Shown here piece after piece: positions 8,017-15,405 of a DNA stretch of 64,000 nucleotides. Under the pieces are notes generated by a model. The model was not told the DNA's origin and ran no database searches. It was given only the letters and a program-made list of their open reading frames with translations. The stretch is taken from assembly GCA_021738565.1 (NCBI GenBank), contig JAIPBT010000019.1, positions 1-64,000 on the forward strand. The letters run 5' to 3'. This DNA is from Bacteroidales bacterium (GTDB taxonomy: Bacteria; Bacteroidota; Bacteroidia; Bacteroidales; GCA-2748055). Within the stretch, counting starts at the first letter, position 1; every line of letters begins with the position of its first letter. The position numbers and the translations under genes were made by a program.

Positions 8017-8685
8017 TTATCGGACAATTTGTGAAATCTTGTTTTCAAAATAGGACAAAAGATAGTGGATTTCATCAATATGGCCAATTTTTAACCTGTT
8101 TTGAACAGAGGATTGTGCTATTCCCAGGAAGTCTGCAGTCTCGCGTTGTGTCTCTCCCACAAGCAGGTTTCTGTATATCGCCTGGGAGGAGTTTTCGCTC
8201 CAATCGTTAATAATCACATTCAAGAGACGGCATACCATTTCAAAATGAGTATTCAGCTGCTCATCGGGAGTTGCAATATTTAGCCGCAACCCCTCTTCGG
8301 TGATAGTTTCGAGCATTTTTCCCGACAAGGTAAACGCCTCTCCATATGATTCGGAGATAGGGTCGGATAATTCTCCAATACCACCTATACCAATGCTCAG
8401 GCGCACATCAATACAATCTTCCAGCATATCCTCAACAACAAGCGGGGAAACAAAACGGTACACCCCGCCCCGAAACCCGGAACGTACTGTCAACGCGGCC
8501 TTTAATGCCTGTAGCGGCTCCGTAACCAGTTGAAAACTATCACCCCTGAATATCTCCCACTTCTTATCGGGTACAAATCCATATTCCACCATTCGCTCCA
8601 TGATCAATTTGACAGACCTAATCATTTTTCCATGGTCACTGATATGTGTCGAATTAACAATATCTCCTGTTATTACTGCCTTCAT
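8017..8685 (-). CDS. SatD-family protein with C-terminal helix-turn-helix
   Basis: A 222-residue protein. The N-terminal ~150 residues (MKAVITGDIVNSTHIS, then WEIFRGDSFQL) match the SatD family. The C-terminal part, ETQRETADFLGIAQSSVQNR, is a clear sigma-70 region 4-like helix-turn-helix. I infer a cytoplasmic regulator, perhaps sensing a nucleotide through the N-terminal domain; no ligand can be named. Upstream lies a ~63-bp leader shared with the EEP gene at 13466 and a 400-bp AT-rich region with direct repeats, both possible targets for autoregulation. Confidence 0.7.
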   Translation of the reverse strand: MKAVITGDIVNSTHISDHGKMIRSVKLIMERMVEYGFVPDKKWEIFRGDSFQLVTEPLQALKAALTVRSGFRGGVYRFVSPLVVEDMLEDCIDVRLSIGIGGIGELSDPISESYGEAFTLSGKMLETITEEGLRLNIATPDEQLNTHFEMVCRLLNVIINDWSENSSQAIYRNLLVGETQRETADFLGIAQSSVQNRLKIGHIDEIHYLLSYFENKISQIVR

Positions 8686-8700
8686 CTTTCTAAATTCCTG

Positions 8701-8764
8701 TTTAAATGATTGAAAAATAATTAGTTACTCCATTCTTTAAAATGTTGGCCACTTGTTGCCTCAT
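8701..8764 (-). promoter_or_regulatory. Leader repeat, copy 1 (16 bp before the SatD-like start)
   Basis: About 63 bp that aligns at roughly 80% with 13482-13544. The best block on the plus strand is ATTGAAAAATAATTAG, and the distal block is ACTTGTTGCCTCA. Both copies begin exactly 16 bp upstream of a minus-strand start codon. This fixed spacing argues for a promoter or leader function rather than a random insertion. Confidence 0.6.
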
Positions 8765-9097
8765 CTTGGGGCAGTTCGCTATCGGCATATTTTTAATATG
8801 TTCTTTTATCTGTGCACCGCTGAAATATCTGTGTTAAATGATGAGGGTATCATAATTAATATTTCTAATCATCAATTTATCGTGATATGATCAATCAAAA
8901 TTCAAATATCGTCTTTTTAATCGATATTTTATAATTATCGCTATTTTATTCTTTATTTTATAATTATCGATTATTTAATCTATATTTTATTTTTTTGTTT
9001 GTAACTCCCCGCATTGCAGAAAAAGCCACAACAATATCTTTCCGGAGCCTTTATCCCCTTTCCTCACCAAATTATTGTTATTTTTGTAGCTTAATTC
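8765..9097. promoter_or_regulatory. AT-rich divergent region with 15-bp direct repeats
   Basis: Spacer between the SatD-like gene and glnS. It contains two perfect direct repeats ATTTTATAATTATCG at 8926-8940 and 8955-8969 (29 bp apart), further TATCG variants around them, and a small inverted repeat catat...atatg at 8786-8800. Direct repeats on the helical face could be regulator sites; none is identified. Confidence 0.4.
9079..9086 (+). promoter_or_regulatory. Candidate -7 box for glnS
   Basis: TATTTTTG fits the Bacteroidota TAnnTTTG element and lies 28 bp before the preferred glnS start at 9107. I found no TTG at the -33 position. Confidence 0.35.
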
Positions 9098-10807
9098 ATG
9101 CGCCACATGTCCGACAAACCCAAGGAAAATAAAAACGTTACAAACGAACGAAAGTCACTGAACTTCATTCATACCATTGTTGAACAGGACCTGCGGGAAG
9201 GCAAAAACAGCAGCCGGATCCATACCCGCTTTCCTCCAGAACCCAACGGATACCTGCACATCGGGCACGCAAAGGCCATTCAGATCGACTTCGGTACTGC
9301 CGAAAAATACGGGGGCAAATGCAACCTCCGGTTCGATGACACAAATCCGGTGAAAGAAGAGGTCGAATACATCGATTCCATCAAAGCGGATATTCACTGG
9401 TTGGGATACGACTGGGAAGAGAGGGAATTTTATGCCTCGGATTATTTCGGCAGGTTATACGATTTTGCACTGGACCTGATAAAAAACGGACTTGCCTATG
9501 TGGATGATCAACCCTCGGAAATTATTGCGGTTCAAAAAGGTACGCCATCCGTTCCTGGCACTGTAAGTCCTTACAGGAACAGGTCCGCCGGGGAAAATCT
9601 TGACCTTTTCCAGCGTATGAATGCCGGGGAGTTCCCGGAAGGATCACGGGTATTGCGCGCAAAAATCGATATGGCATCTCCCAATATGCATATGCGCGAT
9701 CCGGTCATCTACAGAATCATCAACCACCCCCACCACAGGACCGGCAATACGTGGAAAGTCTACCCGATGTATGATTTTGCACATGGGCAGTGCGACTATT
9801 TTGAAGGGATCACCCATTCTTTGTGTACCCTGGAATTTGAGGTGCACCGCCCGCTGTATGACTGGTTCATAGACCAGCTCATGACCGATGAATACAGGCC
9901 AAGGCAGATCGAGTTCAACAGGCTGAACCTGACCTACACGGTTATGAGCAAGCGAAAACTTCTTCAAATGGTCAGGAATGGGGTGGTAAAAGGATGGGAT
10001 GACCCCAGGATGCCGACACTTTGCGGACTGAAAAGGAGGGGATATACCCCTGATTCGATAAAGAAATTCATTAACAGCATCGGTTATACGAAATTTGAGG
10101 CACTCAATGATTTTTCATTGCTTGAATTCGCCGTGCGTGAGGACCTCAATAAAAAGGCCCCGCGGGTGATGGCGGTGCTTGATCCTCTGAAGGTTGTCAT
10201 TACCAATTACCCGGAAGGAAGGACCGAGCAGCTTGAAACAATCAACAATCCGGAGGACCCATCCATGGGCAGCAGAAATATTCCCTTTTCAAGGGAGGTA
10301 TATATCGAACGGTCGGATTTCATGGAGGACCCGCCAAAAAAATTCTTCAGGCTGGGTCCCGGGACGGAGGTAAGGCTCAAATCTGCATACATCATAAAAT
10401 GCGAGGATTACCTGAAGGATAAAAACGGGAACATCATCGAACTGCATTGCACCTATGACGAAAACTCCAGGAGCGGCGCGGATACTTCTGGAAAAAAGGT
10501 AAAAGGAACACTGCACTGGGTAAGCGTACTCCACGCGGTCCGGTCCGAAATCAGGCTATATGACCGGCTGTTCATGGACCCGGAACTTGACGGTCACAAG
10601 GAAAGGGATTTTATGGAATTCATTAATCCTGATTCACTGAAAGTTATAGAAGGATTCGTGGAACCGGGCCTTGCAGAAGCAAAACCATTTGATCATTACC
10701 AGTTCCAGAGAACAGGATATTTCAACCTGGACCCCGACAGCAGCCGGGAAAAACTTGTTTTTAACAGGACAGTGCCGCTGAGGGATACGTGGAGCAAGAA
10801 GAAATAG
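9098..10807 (+). CDS. glnS: Glutaminyl-tRNA synthetase
   Basis: A 569-residue class I synthetase charging tRNA-Gln. The nucleotide-binding HIGH motif is at 54-57 within PPEPNGYLHIGHAK. The second signature is VMSKRKL near residue 283, the GlnRS variant of KMSKS. The C-terminal beta-barrel anticodon-binding domain is complete (GTLHWVS, then PLRDTW near the end). An alternative ATG at 9107 (MSDKPKENK) is equally plausible. Together with GltX at 15405, this suggests that Gln-tRNA can be made directly. It is monocistronic, followed by repeats. Confidence 0.96.
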   Translation: MRHMSDKPKENKNVTNERKSLNFIHTIVEQDLREGKNSSRIHTRFPPEPNGYLHIGHAKAIQIDFGTAEKYGGKCNLRFDDTNPVKEEVEYIDSIKADIHWLGYDWEEREFYASDYFGRLYDFALDLIKNGLAYVDDQPSEIIAVQKGTPSVPGTVSPYRNRSAGENLDLFQRMNAGEFPEGSRVLRAKIDMASPNMHMRDPVIYRIINHPHHRTGNTWKVYPMYDFAHGQCDYFEGITHSLCTLEFEVHRPLYDWFIDQLMTDEYRPRQIEFNRLNLTYTVMSKRKLLQMVRNGVVKGWDDPRMPTLCGLKRRGYTPDSIKKFINSIGYTKFEALNDFSLLEFAVREDLNKKAPRVMAVLDPLKVVITNYPEGRTEQLETINNPEDPSMGSRNIPFSREVYIERSDFMEDPPKKFFRLGPGTEVRLKSAYIIKCEDYLKDKNGNIIELHCTYDENSRSGADTSGKKVKGTLHWVSVLHAVRSEIRLYDRLFMDPELDGHKERDFMEFINPDSLKVIEGFVEPGLAEAKPFDHYQFQRTGYFNLDPDSSREKLVFNRTVPLRDTWSKKK

Positions 10808-10815
10808 TTATTCGG

Positions 10816-10940
10816 CCCACCTTCTTCCGCCTATCGGCGGATACGGTGGACACAGTGCGTCGGTGCGGCAGTGCGACAGCCCACCTTCTCCCGCCTATCG
10901 GAGGGCGGATACGGCGAACAAAGTACGGTGGTGCGGCAGT
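10816..10940. repeat. Diverged ~63-bp tandem duplication with CCGCC...GGCGG hairpins
   Basis: Two neighbouring copies (10816-10877 and 10880-10940) both begin CCCACCTTCT, carry a small hairpin CCGCCTATCGGCGG or a variant of it, and end near GGTGCGGCAGT. Located just after glnS in a 440-bp gene-free spacer. It resembles palindromic intergenic repeats seen elsewhere in this window (13629-13666, 13907-13935, 14006-14030). Confidence 0.6.
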
Positions 10941-11247
10941 TCTTTCGTCTTCTGATTAAATAACCGCTAAAAATCCTATAATCCATTAATCTGTGTAATC
11001 CGGGTTCAGACTATTACATTAAGGCTACTAAGAATTTAGTTACACAGATTCACGGAGAATATCTGAGGTTCACCGAGTAATCCTGTTTTAGGACGAGACA
11101 CCTGGTTTCCCCTTCTCCAAGACTCCTTGTCACCCCCTCTCTCCGTCACTCTATCTCCCCTTCGTGCAGTCGTGTCTTCGTATTGTCCTAAACTGGTTGT
11201 GAAATTTGTTGTAAAATACCCCTGTTTCGCGTTTCTGGTGACTTTTA
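10941..11247. other. Gene-free spacer with simple repeats
   Basis: Between the duplication after glnS and the 3' end of the next oxidoreductase gene. It holds CACAGA/CACGGAG-type simple sequence (11040-11080) and pyrimidine-rich sequence. The ORFs that cross it have no recognisable domain, and I see no gene. Confidence 0.5.
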
Positions 11248-12570
11248 TCAGACCGTCGGTTCCCAACCTTTTTCATACTCCCTGCCCCAATACCTATCCA
11301 TATATTTCTTATTCAGCATGTGACCGTTGGATGGATCCAGTTCGAGGGTCTCACCGGTTTTCCATGCCACATTTGAAAGGAGCAGCATCTGCACACCTAT
11401 GTATGCATCATCGATCGGGGCTTTCAGTGTTTCGCCATTTCGGATGCCGTTGATCAGGTTGCCAAAATGCAGGTCTGTCATTTCACCACCACCGACCAGT
11501 CCCATGGAAACATTCTCCTGTCCTGATTTGTATTCTTCAATTACCTTTCCGTCTTTCCCATAGTGTACAAAGCCACCCCGGTCGACAATAACTGAACCCT
11601 CTGTTCCAATGATCTGGGCGCCTCTTCCACGGTTGAAAAATCTTGCCGGACTGCAACTTTTGCCTTCCCAGCTGATCATTTTGTCCCCGTAATCGAAATT
11701 CGTGATCAGGGTATCATAAAACTCCCAGTCGTCTTTATAGTGGTACCTGCCACCCGTGGCCGATATCTTCTCCGGAAAGTCGACCTGCAGTGCCCAGCGG
11801 CACACATCCACCTCGTGGGTGCCGTTATTCAGCGTCTCACCGGTACCCCAGTTCCAGAACCAGTGCCAGTTATAAGGGTGAACATTGTCTTTATAGGCCC
11901 TTCTCGGTGCAGGACCCTGCCAGAGTTCCCAGTCGAGGTAATCCGGAACTGCCACCTCTTTCCCAACTCCGATAGATCCGCGCTGGTTGCTGTACCAGGC
12001 TTTGCCATAGTATGCCTTTCCGATCAATCCTTCATGGATCTTTTTGACGATGTAGATGGTATGATCAGATGAACGCTGCTGGTTTCCCATCTGGACCAGC
12101 TTCCCGTATTTCTTTTGTGCTGCAACCAGCATTTCTCCCTCTGCAGGATTATGAGCGCAGGGCTTTTCAACAAATACATGTTTGCCTGCCTGCAGAGCTG
12201 CAATGGCCATTGGAGCGTGCCAGTGCTCCGGTGTGGCAATGGTAATGACATCGATGTCCTTGTCTTCAAGAACCTTCCTGAAATCTTTTTCCCAGGTTGG
12301 TTTTTTTCCAAACTTTTCTTCAACTTTTGCCGAGTAGTCGGGAAAGTACCTGTCATCAACATCGCAGATCGTTTTCAGCATAACATTTTCATTGGCAGCG
12401 ATGGAGTCCCTGTGTGCCTGTCCGCGGCTCCTGATGCCAAGCACCGCAAAATTAATCCTGTCGTTCGCTCCAAGTATGGAATTCCTTCCGTAAGAGATCA
12501 ATGGCACTGCAGCCATTGCCCCGGCTGCCATGGATGTCTTCCTGATAAAATTTCGTCTGGTTTCCTGCAT
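11248..12570 (-). CDS. Gfo/Idh/MocA-family oxidoreductase, Tat-exported
   Basis: A 440-residue family member. The N-terminus TRRNFIRKTSMAAGAMAAV is a twin-arginine signal. NAD(P) binding is at about residues 40-50 (VLGIRSRG), and the catalytic EKP motif is present as HVFVEKPCAHN. The segment WHWFWNWGTGETLNNGTHE with the following VD is characteristic of the exported subfamily. It is separate from the 0.7-7.3 kb locus and sits 71 bp downstream of the EEP-family gene on the same strand, so the two may be co-transcribed. Substrate is unknown. Confidence 0.88.
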   Translation of the reverse strand: MQETRRNFIRKTSMAAGAMAAVPLISYGRNSILGANDRINFAVLGIRSRGQAHRDSIAANENVMLKTICDVDDRYFPDYSAKVEEKFGKKPTWEKDFRKVLEDKDIDVITIATPEHWHAPMAIAALQAGKHVFVEKPCAHNPAEGEMLVAAQKKYGKLVQMGNQQRSSDHTIYIVKKIHEGLIGKAYYGKAWYSNQRGSIGVGKEVAVPDYLDWELWQGPAPRRAYKDNVHPYNWHWFWNWGTGETLNNGTHEVDVCRWALQVDFPEKISATGGRYHYKDDWEFYDTLITNFDYGDKMISWEGKSCSPARFFNRGRGAQIIGTEGSVIVDRGGFVHYGKDGKVIEEYKSGQENVSMGLVGGGEMTDLHFGNLINGIRNGETLKAPIDDAYIGVQMLLLSNVAWKTGETLELDPSNGHMLNKKYMDRYWGREYEKGWEPTV

Positions 12571-12641
12571 TGTTTTTGGTTGATTGATTTGATTGTAAAA
12601 TTAAAAGAAAGTTGCAAAGAGCCAAAACCCATATTCTTTGA

Positions 12642-13466
12642 TCACAATTCAATTTCTGCCAGCACAGGTAGGTGGTCTGAGAAAAAACTCCGGTTCCTGG
12701 AATCCGTCAGCCCTGCATACCGTATCACCTTGATCCCCTCAGAAACAAAGATATAGTCAATCCTTTCACCGGGAGGATCGTCATAGGTAAACCCTGCCCA
12801 TGTGCTCACAGAAGCATGGGGTGGCAGCTCAGTGACCCTGTAACTGTCATGCAAATATGTTGATATCTTCCTGATCGGATCAGTGTCAGGCGGGAGGTTA
12901 AAATCTCCGCAAAGCACCGCCGGTTCATCCTTTGCAATTTCCTTTATCTTATCAATGATCAGCGTGGCTGATTTTTTCCTGGCCTCAACTCCAATGTGAT
13001 CAAAGTGGGTGTTGAATACAAAAAATCTACGGTCTGATGACTTTTCCTGCAGGTTTACCCAGGTACAGATCCTGATACAGGCCGCGTCCCAGCCGGCTCC
13101 CGGAATACCTGGTTTTTCAGACAACCAGAAGTGTCCCGCGTTAATTTTCTTAAACCGTACCGAATCAAAGAATACCGGGGCAAATTCACCCTTTGACATG
13201 CCATCGTCCCTGCCAACTCCCGCATAGCTGAAATCCACAAATGCCAAGTCAATTTGACCTACCTGTCCTGCAAGCGCCTCCTGCAGACAAAAAATACCTG
13301 CCCTGTGAAATTTCAGCAGGTTGATGACATCATCCTGCCGGTTGGGCCAGGCATGCACCCCGTCGTTTGGTGTGTTGTACCTGATGTTATAAGAGATCAC
13401 GTTGACCTGTCCGTTCAACTGTAACTGAAAAAACACCAGGATGATCAATAGTTTAATATGGTTCAT
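12642..13466 (-). CDS. Endonuclease/exonuclease/phosphatase (EEP) family hydrolase, exported
   Basis: A 274-residue protein with a signal peptide (hydrophobic to about residue 19) and one complete EEP domain. Catalytic motifs are in order: SYNIRYN, CLQEA, FNTHFDHIG, GDFNLPPDTDP, RIDYIFVSEG and FFSDHLPV. All metal-binding and catalytic positions appear intact. Secreted family members hydrolyse phosphodiesters or phosphomonoesters, so the substrate could be nucleic acid, a phospholipid headgroup or a sugar phosphate. The leader upstream duplicates that of the SatD-like gene. Confidence 0.85.
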   Translation of the reverse strand: MNHIKLLIILVFFQLQLNGQVNVISYNIRYNTPNDGVHAWPNRQDDVINLLKFHRAGIFCLQEALAGQVGQIDLAFVDFSYAGVGRDDGMSKGEFAPVFFDSVRFKKINAGHFWLSEKPGIPGAGWDAACIRICTWVNLQEKSSDRRFFVFNTHFDHIGVEARKKSATLIIDKIKEIAKDEPAVLCGDFNLPPDTDPIRKISTYLHDSYRVTELPPHASVSTWAGFTYDDPPGERIDYIFVSEGIKVIRYAGLTDSRNRSFFSDHLPVLAEIEL

Positions 13467-13481
13467 CTATATAAATTTTAA

Positions 13482-13544
13482 TTTAAATAATTGAAAAATA
13501 ATTAGTTTATCCATCTTTCAAACTGCATGTGACTTGTTGCCTCA
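13482..13544 (-). promoter_or_regulatory. Leader repeat, copy 2 (16 bp before the EEP start)
   Basis: Matches 8701-8764 at about 80%, with identical core ATTGAAAAATAATTAG and distal ACTTGTTGCCTCA. Like copy 1 it begins 16 bp upstream of a minus-strand ATG. Confidence 0.6.
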
Positions 13545-13604
13545 CACAGTTATTAATCCAAATGTATGACAATTTATATATTTATGCCGGGTCGGATGAA
13601 GGTT

Positions 13605-14075
13605 TTGGTTGCTGGTTGCTGGTTGCTGGCTCCGTCCGCCGAATACGCCGCAGGCGTAGAAGGCGGGTTACTGGTTGCTGGTTAGCCTGGCCTTTGGCCC
13701 CTGGCCATTGGCTTTAATTGTGATGCGGTATATCAGATACTATTTAGCTGATTCCGTTGATCATTTACCGCCGAACTGTCGAACCGCCGAACTGATTTTG
13801 TTACTGGTTACTGGTTGCTTGTTTGCTTGTTAGCCTGGCTTTTGGCCATTGGCCCCTGGCTTCTGGCCCCTGGCCACTGGCTTCAATTGTGTTGCAGTGC
13901 AGCCTCCGCCGAGGCTACGGCTGCCAGAGGATGCAGTGATGCGGTATATCAGGTAATAATAAGCCAGTTTAGTTGATCAAATACCGTCGCACCGTCTCAC
14001 TTTGTTCGCCGTAGCCTCGGTGTAGGTGGAACGACGAACTGTCGAACCGGCATACCGATAAACTGCCGAACCGTA
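13605..14075. repeat. Composite repeat block with a diverged ~130/270-bp duplication
   Basis: Opens with GGTTGCTGGTTGCTGG simple repeat. Units at 13668-13794 and 13801-14072 share the same order: TTACTGGTT repeats, CTGGCC/TTTGGCC repeats, TGATGCGGTATATCAG, a GTTGATCA segment, and CCGAACTGTCGAACCG minisatellite units. The second unit is longer, with an added palindromic CCTCCGCCGAGGCTACGG module. No coding potential is believed here. Confidence 0.75.
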
Positions 14076-14093
14076 ATTACCCCGGTATGAAAC

Positions 14094-14111
14094 CGGACAT
14101 TATGGACACAC
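14094..14111. repeat. Fragment of the GTG...CAC element
   Basis: CGGACATTATGGACACAC matches the right end of the elements at 26751 and 37164 except for one base. Only the end is present, so this is a decayed copy. It lies 28 bp before the start of the next gene. Confidence 0.45.
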
Positions 14112-14139
14112 CCTAATTAATAATGAAGTATATTGCAGC

Positions 14140-14622
14140 ATGTACACCTACGAAAAGTTCAATGTCAGGCTGTTTCCATGGTTTCTGCTCGTATTGGGGA
14201 TGGCGTTCACTTTTTCCGGTATGTACCTTGAAGCCGGCATTTTAGGCACCCTGGGTGCCCTTTTGGCGATTTCTTTCACCGGCTTCAGTATTGATGCTGA
14301 AAGAATGATGGTACGGCGCTTTGATCGTTTTCTCTGGGTATACATAGGCAATTGGAAACCAATTGAAAAACCCCTGTATGTAACGGTAGTAAGGATAAAA
14401 CTGAGCGGACGCAGGAACACTCCCCTGCCCATTCCCACTGCCGGTATGGGAAAAGATGCCAGGGCATACAAACTCAATCTCGTTATTGAAGGCAAGGCGA
14501 GGTACATCCCCCTTGCCATCGGGAACAGGATTGAAATGCTTGAAGCAGGACTGGAGATTGCCAGGTTACTGAATATTAAGTTACTGGATCACACTTCTCA
14601 CGAAAAGAAGTGGCTCGTATGA
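14140..14622 (+). CDS. Small membrane protein of unknown function
   Basis: A 160-residue protein, ATG at 14140. Residues about 10-47 form two closely spaced transmembrane segments, followed by a ~110-residue soluble part rich in beta-strand pattern (PLYVTVVRIKLSGRR, then AYKLNLVIEGKARYIPLAIG). The layout suggests a membrane-anchored PH-like fold, but I recognise no family. It is convergent with the beta-barrel gene, whose stop lies 12 bp away. It has Bacteroidota-like composition and no sign of transfer. Confidence 0.6.
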   Translation: MYTYEKFNVRLFPWFLLVLGMAFTFSGMYLEAGILGTLGALLAISFTGFSIDAERMMVRRFDRFLWVYIGNWKPIEKPLYVTVVRIKLSGRRNTPLPIPTAGMGKDARAYKLNLVIEGKARYIPLAIGNRIEMLEAGLEIARLLNIKLLDHTSHEKKWLV

Positions 14623-14634
14623 ACTTTGAAATGC

Positions 14635-15267
14635 TCAGAACCACCATCCCACTGCAAAAATCCACTGCCTGGGTCTCGCATCAAAATTGTAATCCGTATT
14701 GTCGATGGTAAATGCGTCCCCGTATTTCGACAGCGACCCTTCATACCGCGCGTCTATGGTTAGCTTCTTAAATAGATCCAGTCCGATCCCCGCCTGAAAA
14801 CCCCAGGTCAAACCTTCATGAAGTGTTTCCAGGCTCTGAGATATCTCGGTAAGCTCATTGGTTGAACTGATGACGACACTTCCCACCGGACCAATGTTTA
14901 TCCGTGCGGGACCAAATTTAACGCCAGCAAGCAAAGGAATATCGATCCTGTTGAACCTAATATCCATATATTCTTCGCCCCCGCTTTCAAGTACCTTTTT
15001 TACAGATCCGCCTGAAAAGTTGAAATAAAGCTCGGGCTGGACAAATACCATGGCGATCTTAATGCGTGTCATCAATCCGGCCTGGTAACCGGTTGCGGAT
15101 TCTCCCGTAACGAGATCATACGTTTCGGTTGGAGTAGTAACTGTAATATCATCCATGGGCAATGATGAAAAATTGACACCTGCCTTGATCCCGTACTGGA
15201 ATATCTGGGCATTTGAAGTGATGAAAATAAAGGTGCCGGCTACAATAAGGATCAATATTTTTTTCAT
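14635..15267 (-). CDS. Outer-membrane beta-barrel protein (PorT-like family)
   Basis: A 210-residue protein with a signal peptide (MKKILILIVAGTFIF, cleavage near Asn-Ala-Gln at 19-21). The rest alternates hydrophobic and polar residues with segments such as YGIKAGVNFS, PELYFNF, IDIPLLAGVKFG and WGFQAGIGLDL, the hallmark of the small 8-stranded porin-like barrels common in this phylum. It ends in WWF, consistent with the aromatic terminal residue that outer-membrane barrels use for insertion. Physiological role unknown. Confidence 0.8.
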   Translation of the reverse strand: MKKILILIVAGTFIFITSNAQIFQYGIKAGVNFSSLPMDDITVTTPTETYDLVTGESATGYQAGLMTRIKIAMVFVQPELYFNFSGGSVKKVLESGGEEYMDIRFNRIDIPLLAGVKFGPARINIGPVGSVVISSTNELTEISQSLETLHEGLTWGFQAGIGLDLFKKLTIDARYEGSLSKYGDAFTIDNTDYNFDARPRQWIFAVGWWF

Positions 15268-15373
15268 TTCGATCAGTTTTTAATGGTAAAAAATTGAACA
15301 GCAATATACAAAGTTAATAAGTAAAAAAGATCAATACAGGCTATTTTTCAATAAGTGCTTCAACCACTATTTA

Positions 15374-15405
15374 GTGTCTGTCCACCCGACTTTATTGACA
15401 AGCAC
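15374..15405. mobile_element. 32-bp GTG...CAC miniature element at the gltX stop codon
   Basis: Ends are GTGTCTGTCC and TTGACAAGCAC, inverted repeats of each other with two mismatches over the outer nine positions. It is flanked by perfect direct repeats TATTTA (15368-15373 and 15406-15411). On the minus strand the gltX stop codon TAG is formed from the TA of the flanking repeat plus the terminal G of the element. Confidence 0.65.

Noticed and set aside
11036-11266. 76-residue ORF on the minus strand
   Set aside because: It overlaps the end of the oxidoreductase gene, consists of simple-sequence translation and has no domain or signal peptide.
13529-13717. 62-residue ORF on the plus strand
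   Set aside because: It crosses GGTTGCTGG repeats and a hairpin module; the peptide is low-complexity Arg/Trp/Leu.
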